In this document: one piece after another, positions 60,370-64,000 of the stretch | Position numbering within the stretch: the first letter of the stretch is position 1 | Layout: every line of letters begins with the position of its first letter | Assembly (NCBI GenBank): GCA_019634635.1 | Contig: JAHCBB010000015.1 | Location: 1 to 64,000 of the forward strand | Length of the DNA stretch: 64,000 bases | Direction of reading: 5' to 3' | Source of the DNA: Verrucomicrobiia bacterium | GTDB lineage: Bacteria; Verrucomicrobiota; Verrucomicrobiia; Limisphaerales; UBA9464 | Made by a program: the position numbers and the translations under genes | Notes under the pieces: model-generated | What the model was told of the DNA's origin: nothing | The model's database searches: none | What the model saw: only the letters and a program-made list of their open reading frames with translations

Positions 60370-61160
60370 ATTGGCCGCGTCGTCAGCGGCGGCGTGCGAT
60401 CACAGCGGCCGGCTTTACGCTGGTCGAACTGCTGGTCGTCATCGCCGTCCTCGGCGTCCTCGCATCGCTGCTGCTGCCGGTGCTGGGCCGGGCGAAAGCT
60501 CTGGCGCGGGAAACGGAGTGCGCCGGCCGCCTCCGGCAGTGGACGGTGGCCCAGACCCTGTACGCCGATGACAACGACGGCCGGATCGCCCGCGAGAGCT
60601 TCGAGCCCAACGGGGTTTCGTTGAACACCTGGGGCGAGGTCACCCATCCCTTCGCGCGCGACGTCTGGTACAACGCGCTGGCCGTGCATATGGGCGTGCC
60701 GCGCACCGCCGAGTTCGGGCCGTCGTCCGTGCGACCTGGCTTTTACCATCGCGCCCGGATCCATCACTGCCCACAGGCGCCGTTCCCTCGACGGCGACTG
60801 GAGGATCCGGCGGTGTTCTTCTCCCTAGCCATGAACTCCAAGCTCATCATGTGGCCGCACACGACCGTCCGGATCACGCAAGTCCTGCGTCCCGCAGGCA
60901 CGGTGGCATTCCTGGAGAACCGGCTTCCCGACGACGCGCCCGCCGCGCCGGATCAGACGCAGGACCAGCAGCTCGGCCAACCCAGCGCCTACGCCAGCCG
61001 CTTCGCCGCCCGGCATCGCGGCCGGGGCAACCTCGCCTTCCTGGACGGCCACCTCGAGGCCCGCCGCGGCCCGGAGATCATCACCAATGGCATGGCGATG
61101 TATCCCCAGAACGGCCTCGTCTGGACCGTGGACCCGGACACGAATCCCAATACTGAGTGA
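60366..61160 (+). CDS. Prepilin/type II secretion pseudopilin-like protein
   Basis: The product is 264 residues from the ATG at 60366, overlapping the previous stop by four bases. It has the N-methylation signal: a basic leader, then [20 protein letters not shown] with the G-F processing site, the glutamate at +5 and a hydrophobic helix, then [20 protein letters not shown]. The globular part contains [20 protein letters not shown] and the typical [17 protein letters not shown] near the end. Such proteins are abundant in Verrucomicrobia and Planctomycetes. Coupling to the kinase and Ig protein suggests a common surface function. Confidence 0.88.
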   Translation: MNWPRRQRRRAITAAGFTLVELLVVIAVLGVLASLLLPVLGRAKALARETECAGRLRQWTVAQTLYADDNDGRIARESFEPNGVSLNTWGEVTHPFARDVWYNALAVHMGVPRTAEFGPSSVRPGFYHRARIHHCPQAPFPRRRLEDPAVFFSLAMNSKLIMWPHTTVRITQVLRPAGTVAFLENRLPDDAPAAPDQTQDQQLGQPSAYASRFAARHRGRGNLAFLDGHLEARRGPEIITNGMAMYPQNGLVWTVDPDTNPNTE

Positions 61161-61246
61161 GCGGCGGCCGACGCCGGGGTCCCGGGACTGCTCCTGAAAC
61201 CCGGCCGCGGCATTGTCCCTGTAGGGAGGTGAGGACATCGCCGCCC

Positions 61247-63568
61247 ATGAAACCCGCCCCCCTCCTGCGCCGTGCCGGCACGGCCGTCCCGCTGCTGCTC
61301 GCCGCGCACTCCTTCGTCGCCCAGCCCGGGCCGGTCATCACCGGCTTCCGCCTTGGAGCAGACGGCCGGCCCGCGGTGTCCGTGCCTGCGGACCCGGACA
61401 CCTATCTGATCCTTCTCCGCGGCGAGGCGGTGACCAACGTGGGCACCCCGGCCGCCCTCGGGCCTCTGCCCGGCCCCGGCGTGCCGGCCGAAATCGAGCT
61501 TGTGGACCCGGACCCGTTGCCGGCCGCCGGTGCGCGCTTCTACCGCGTGGAGCAGGTGCCGCTCATCACGCTGAAGGACAGCGACGGCGACGGGATGGAC
61601 GACGTGTACGAGCTGGGCCACCGCCCCTTGCTCAATCCCCTGGACCCGGCCGACGTGGCGGCCGACCCCGACCATGACACACAGAACAATTTGGCCGAGT
61701 ACCGGGCCGGCACCGATCCCCTGACCGCCAACCCGCCGCCGTCGGGCCGGGTGGCGGGGCGGCTGGCGGCGGGCCACTTCCACACGGTCGCGGTGCGCGC
61801 CGACGGGACGCTGTGGACCTGGGGCAGCAATCGGCACGGCCAACTGGGCGACGGGATGCGGGCCGATCGGGCCGAACCGGCCGCGGTACTGCCCGCCGAG
61901 CGCTGGCAGGCCGTGGCAGCGGGGCTGCACCACTCCCTGGCCCTGCGGGCCGACGGAACCTTGTGGGCTTGGGGCGACAATTCTGTCGGCCAACTGGGCG
62001 ACGGGACGATGACAAATCGGACCAATCCCGTGGCGGTACTGCCCGATGAGCGTTGGCAGGCCATCGCGGCGGGTGACTGGCATACCGTGGCCTTGCATGC
62101 CGACGGGACCATCTGGACCTGGGGCCACAACTTCAGCGGAGAGCTCGGCGACGGTACCAGGGCGAAAAGCCGGCCAATTCCGCAGGCAATACAGACCGAT
62201 CGTCGCTGGCTTGCCGTGGCCGCCGGCACTGGATACAGCCTCGCTGTGCAGGCGGATGGTTCACTGTGGGCCTGGGGACTGAACGAGGAGGGGCAGTTGG
62301 GCGATGGGACGCGGATTCGCCGGCTGTCCCCGCAGCGCATCCCGTCAAGCCATCGCTGGCTGGCGGCCGAAGGCGGCGAGACGCACACCATCGCGCTGCG
62401 TGCCGATGGAACGTTATGGAGCTGGGGAGGCGGCCGGAGCGGCCAGCTTGGGGACGGCGAGGTGTATTGGCCCTCGATCATCCGGCCTTCCCAAGTGGCG
62501 GCCCTGTTGGATCATCGCTGGTTGGCCATCCGGGCTGGTGTGGAGCACACCGTGGCGTTGCGGGATGACGGCACGCTTTGGGCGTGGGGGGGCAATTCCT
62601 CCGGCCAACTGGGAGACGGGACCACCACCAACCGTCCGGCCCCGGTGGCCGTGGCACCGGACTGGCGTTGGCGTACGATCGCGGCGGGCGGGGGCCACAC
62701 CGTGGCCCTACGGGAGGACGGCACTCTGTGGGCCTGGGGCGGCAACTGGGCCGGGCAACTGGGCGATGGCGGCCTCACCGCCCACAGCCTGCCCGCGGCG
62801 GTCCAAAGTGGCGCGGCCTGGCGAACCGCAGCGACCGGAGCCAGCCACACCGTGGCGCTGCGGGAGGACGGCACGCTCTGGGCGTGGGGGGGCAATTCCT
62901 CCGGCCAGCTGGGAGACGGGACCACCACCAACCGTCCGGCCCCAGTGCCGGTGGCACCGGACTGGCGTTGGCGCACGGTCGCGGCCAGCGGGATCCACAC
63001 TCTGGGCCTCCGTGAGGACGGCACCCTGTGGGCCTGGGGCGGCAACTGGGCCGGGCAACTGGGCGATGGCACGCATGGAATCGACCGTCCTTCGCCGGTC
63101 GCGGTCGCGCCGGAGGCTCGGTGGCATGTGATGGAGGCGGGCGGCGAGCATTCCGTGGCCCTGCAGGACGACGGCACGCTCTGGACGTGGGGGGGCAATT
63201 CCGAGGGCCAGCTGGGAGACGGGACCATGACGCCCAAGCCTTCGCCGGTGGCTATCCAGCCCGGCCGGCGCTGGCGCAGGATCGCGGTCGGAGGACGTCA
63301 CACCGTCGCGCTAAGTAGCGACGGCAAACTTTGGTCGTGGGGCGGCAATGATATGGGACAACTGGGTGGCACGACGACCCGCTTTCGTGTAACGCTTGGG
63401 GAAGTGGGGGCGGGCGAAGACTGGATGGAGATCGCCGCCGGCGGGCATCACTCCGTGGCCCTGCGGTCCGATGGCACGCTCTGGGCCTGGGGATCCAATT
63501 TCGAAGACCAATTGGGCAACCCTTGGCGGCAGGTCCTCGGCGGCGCGGTCTGGGCGCCCCCGCCCTGA
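61247..63568 (+). CDS. Secreted RCC1-repeat protein
   Basis: The product is 773 residues from the ATG at 61247, with a good ribosome site (GGGAGG) before it. The signal peptide lies at about 7-25. Residues 25-165 are beta-rich with an EF-hand-like calcium motif [14 protein letters not shown] and a second D-rich loop ([20 protein letters not shown]). The rest is about 12 RCC1 units of 50 residues, each with [21 protein letters not shown] and GQLGDGT-like motifs, which build one or two propellers. Two neighbouring 300-base blocks are nearly identical at the DNA level. Last gene of the second sigma/kinase module, 86 bases after the pseudopilin gene. Confidence 0.88.
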   Translation: MKPAPLLRRAGTAVPLLLAAHSFVAQPGPVITGFRLGADGRPAVSVPADPDTYLILLRGEAVTNVGTPAALGPLPGPGVPAEIELVDPDPLPAAGARFYRVEQVPLITLKDSDGDGMDDVYELGHRPLLNPLDPADVAADPDHDTQNNLAEYRAGTDPLTANPPPSGRVAGRLAAGHFHTVAVRADGTLWTWGSNRHGQLGDGMRADRAEPAAVLPAERWQAVAAGLHHSLALRADGTLWAWGDNSVGQLGDGTMTNRTNPVAVLPDERWQAIAAGDWHTVALHADGTIWTWGHNFSGELGDGTRAKSRPIPQAIQTDRRWLAVAAGTGYSLAVQADGSLWAWGLNEEGQLGDGTRIRRLSPQRIPSSHRWLAAEGGETHTIALRADGTLWSWGGGRSGQLGDGEVYWPSIIRPSQVAALLDHRWLAIRAGVEHTVALRDDGTLWAWGGNSSGQLGDGTTTNRPAPVAVAPDWRWRTIAAGGGHTVALREDGTLWAWGGNWAGQLGDGGLTAHSLPAAVQSGAAWRTAATGASHTVALREDGTLWAWGGNSSGQLGDGTTTNRPAPVPVAPDWRWRTVAASGIHTLGLREDGTLWAWGGNWAGQLGDGTHGIDRPSPVAVAPEARWHVMEAGGEHSVALQDDGTLWTWGGNSEGQLGDGTMTPKPSPVAIQPGRRWRRIAVGGRHTVALSSDGKLWSWGGNDMGQLGGTTTRFRVTLGEVGAGEDWMEIAAGGHHSVALRSDGTLWAWGSNFEDQLGNPWRQVLGGAVWAPPP
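62564..63070 (+). repeat. Near-identical DNA duplication inside the RCC1 gene
   Basis: 62564-62770 and 62864-63070 differ at only a limited number of positions over about 207 bases, at an offset of 300 bases (two RCC1 units). Other units of the gene are much less alike, so this is a recent internal duplication or gene conversion. Confidence 0.75.
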
Positions 63569-63750
63569 CTTGCCCATCTGCGCGTGCATTCTCCCAGCGA
63601 GACCTCTGTTCCGGCATTCTCATCTGAACCCTTGCTCCGGCATCATCCCCGCAAGCGGGTGAGGACCACCACTTCAGCCACCACGAACATCGCCCGCATC
63701 CTCCGCCCGGCCGCCCTGCTGGCCGATCGCGCCACCGTTGCTTCGCTTGA

Positions 63751-63879
63751 CGCTGGCGTCCCCACATCAGTCCGGCCACCGAGCAGCTCCTCGGCGACGG
63801 GCCGGGCGAGAGTCCGGCCTTTTCGTCCAACGGGAAGTTCATCCTCGCCTCGTCGCCGGAGAATAAAATGACAGGTTAA
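63751..63879 (+). pseudogene. Beta-propeller (WD40/TolB-like) C-terminal scrap
   Basis: In frame with the TAA at 63877 one reads RWRPHISPATEQLL, then GESPAFSSNGKFILASSP. SPAFSSNGKFILASS is the usual blade motif of WD40-like or PD40 propellers (SPxFSPDGKxIxxxS). A stop (TGA, 63748-63750) precedes it in frame and no start codon exists. It looks like the last blade of a larger protein, perhaps a kinase or TolB-like gene. The RAYT upstream element overlaps its end. Confidence 0.45.
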
Positions 63880-63880
63880 A
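63869..63880 (+). repeat. Conserved upstream element of the RAYT gene, copy 2 (TGACAGGTTAAA)
   Basis: It matches copy 1 (53085-53096, minus strand) in 11 of 12 bases and lies 57 bases before the ATG of the partial RAYT gene. It covers the stop codon of the propeller scrap, so it probably marks the boundary of the inserted element. Confidence 0.55.
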
Positions 63881-63925
63881 TCTTTGGGAGGCGGGTGCCG
63901 TGTGGATGCAAATCTTGCCAGGCGG

Positions 63926-64000
63926 ATGGCACGACTGAAGACGGAGGAGGAGGAGGGGCAGGCAGGCTTGTACCCCTCTGCATCTCCCGCGACGTGGGCG
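63926..64000 (+). pseudogene. Start of a second RAYT transposase gene, frameshifted and cut by the right edge
   Basis: From the ATG at 63926 the frame reads MARLKTEEEEGQAGLYP, close to the start of the intact RAYT (MARMKVKAEEGRVGVYH). After that residue the similarity continues in another frame (LCISRDVG against CISRVVG), because two bases appear inserted relative to the intact copy. The DNA is also similar (shared ATGGCACG and TGCATCTCCCGCG). The window ends after 75 bases. Confidence 0.55.

Larger units (their letters stand above)
63569..64000. other. Right-edge region with gene scraps
   Basis: After the RCC1 gene there is no intact gene. 63569-63750 shows nothing that I can name. 63751-63879 carries a beta-propeller scrap, and 63869 onward carries the upstream element and start of a second RAYT copy. 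Both are listed separately. Confidence 0.5.

Noticed and set aside
61790..63560. Regularly spaced repeats as a possible CRISPR array
   Set aside because: The repeats are in-frame RCC1 protein units with a 150-base period and no constant short repeat or unique spacers.

Overview
The window is high-GC, densely packed bacterial DNA whose gene content fits a Verrucomicrobiota genome, probably of the Pedosphaera/Limisphaerales type. This placement is an inference. It rests on ECF sigma factors paired with Ser/Thr kinases, large secreted beta-repeat, RCC1-like and Lamin-tail/Ig proteins, a prepilin-like protein, an Act-type alternative complex III, and REP-associated tyrosine transposases. No rRNA, tRNA or CRISPR array was recognised.

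Layout. 1-4.2 kb is a worn region: a cut membrane protein at the edge, the N-terminal stub of an Mrr-like nuclease, an ECF sigma/anti-sigma/secreted-protein operon on the minus strand, and a dead group II intron reverse transcriptase. 4.2-16 kb is mostly housekeeping: a HEAT-repeat protein, a secreted glycosidase-like protein, a transglutaminase, peroxiredoxin, ffh, crcB, RNase HIII, mutY, and a GntR/ABC pair. 16.1-21.3 kb is a four-gene efflux operon (TolC-like lipoprotein, YtcA-like, HlyD-like, FUSC). 21.6-33.1 kb is one minus-strand respiratory operon that runs actABCDEF, then a small membrane protein, ccoS, ccoN, ccoO and a single-haem ccoP-like cytochrome. Electrons would pass from quinol through alternative complex III directly to a cbb3-type oxidase. 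A CRP/FNR-like palindrome lies upstream of it.

33.5-35.4 kb carries fabD and fabG. 35.7-46.2 kb is a signalling block: a membrane Ser/Thr kinase with a WD40 sensor region, an ECF sigma factor, and two very large secreted beta-repeat proteins. The sigma gene and both secreted-protein genes share the same upstream pattern, GTTAGA-N17-GAAT, at exactly the same distance from their ATG. This suggests that the sigma factor controls itself and the two surface proteins. 46.2-51.2 kb holds an ArsR regulator divergent from a secreted metal-ligand-rich protein, a zinc-ribbon thioredoxin, and several less known genes.

51.3-55.3 kb is a mobile-element island: a beheaded HNH nuclease, a RAYT transposase that ends where the HNH frame begins, a VapBC-type toxin-antitoxin pair, and a group II intron that seems to have lost most of its RNA domains. 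55.4-63.6 kb is a second sigma/kinase module. Its kinase carries a PhnD-like binding domain outside the membrane and is translationally coupled to a Lamin-tail/Ig protein and a prepilin-like protein, followed by an RCC1-repeat protein. The right edge holds a beta-propeller scrap and the start of a second, frameshifted RAYT copy with the same upstream element as the first.
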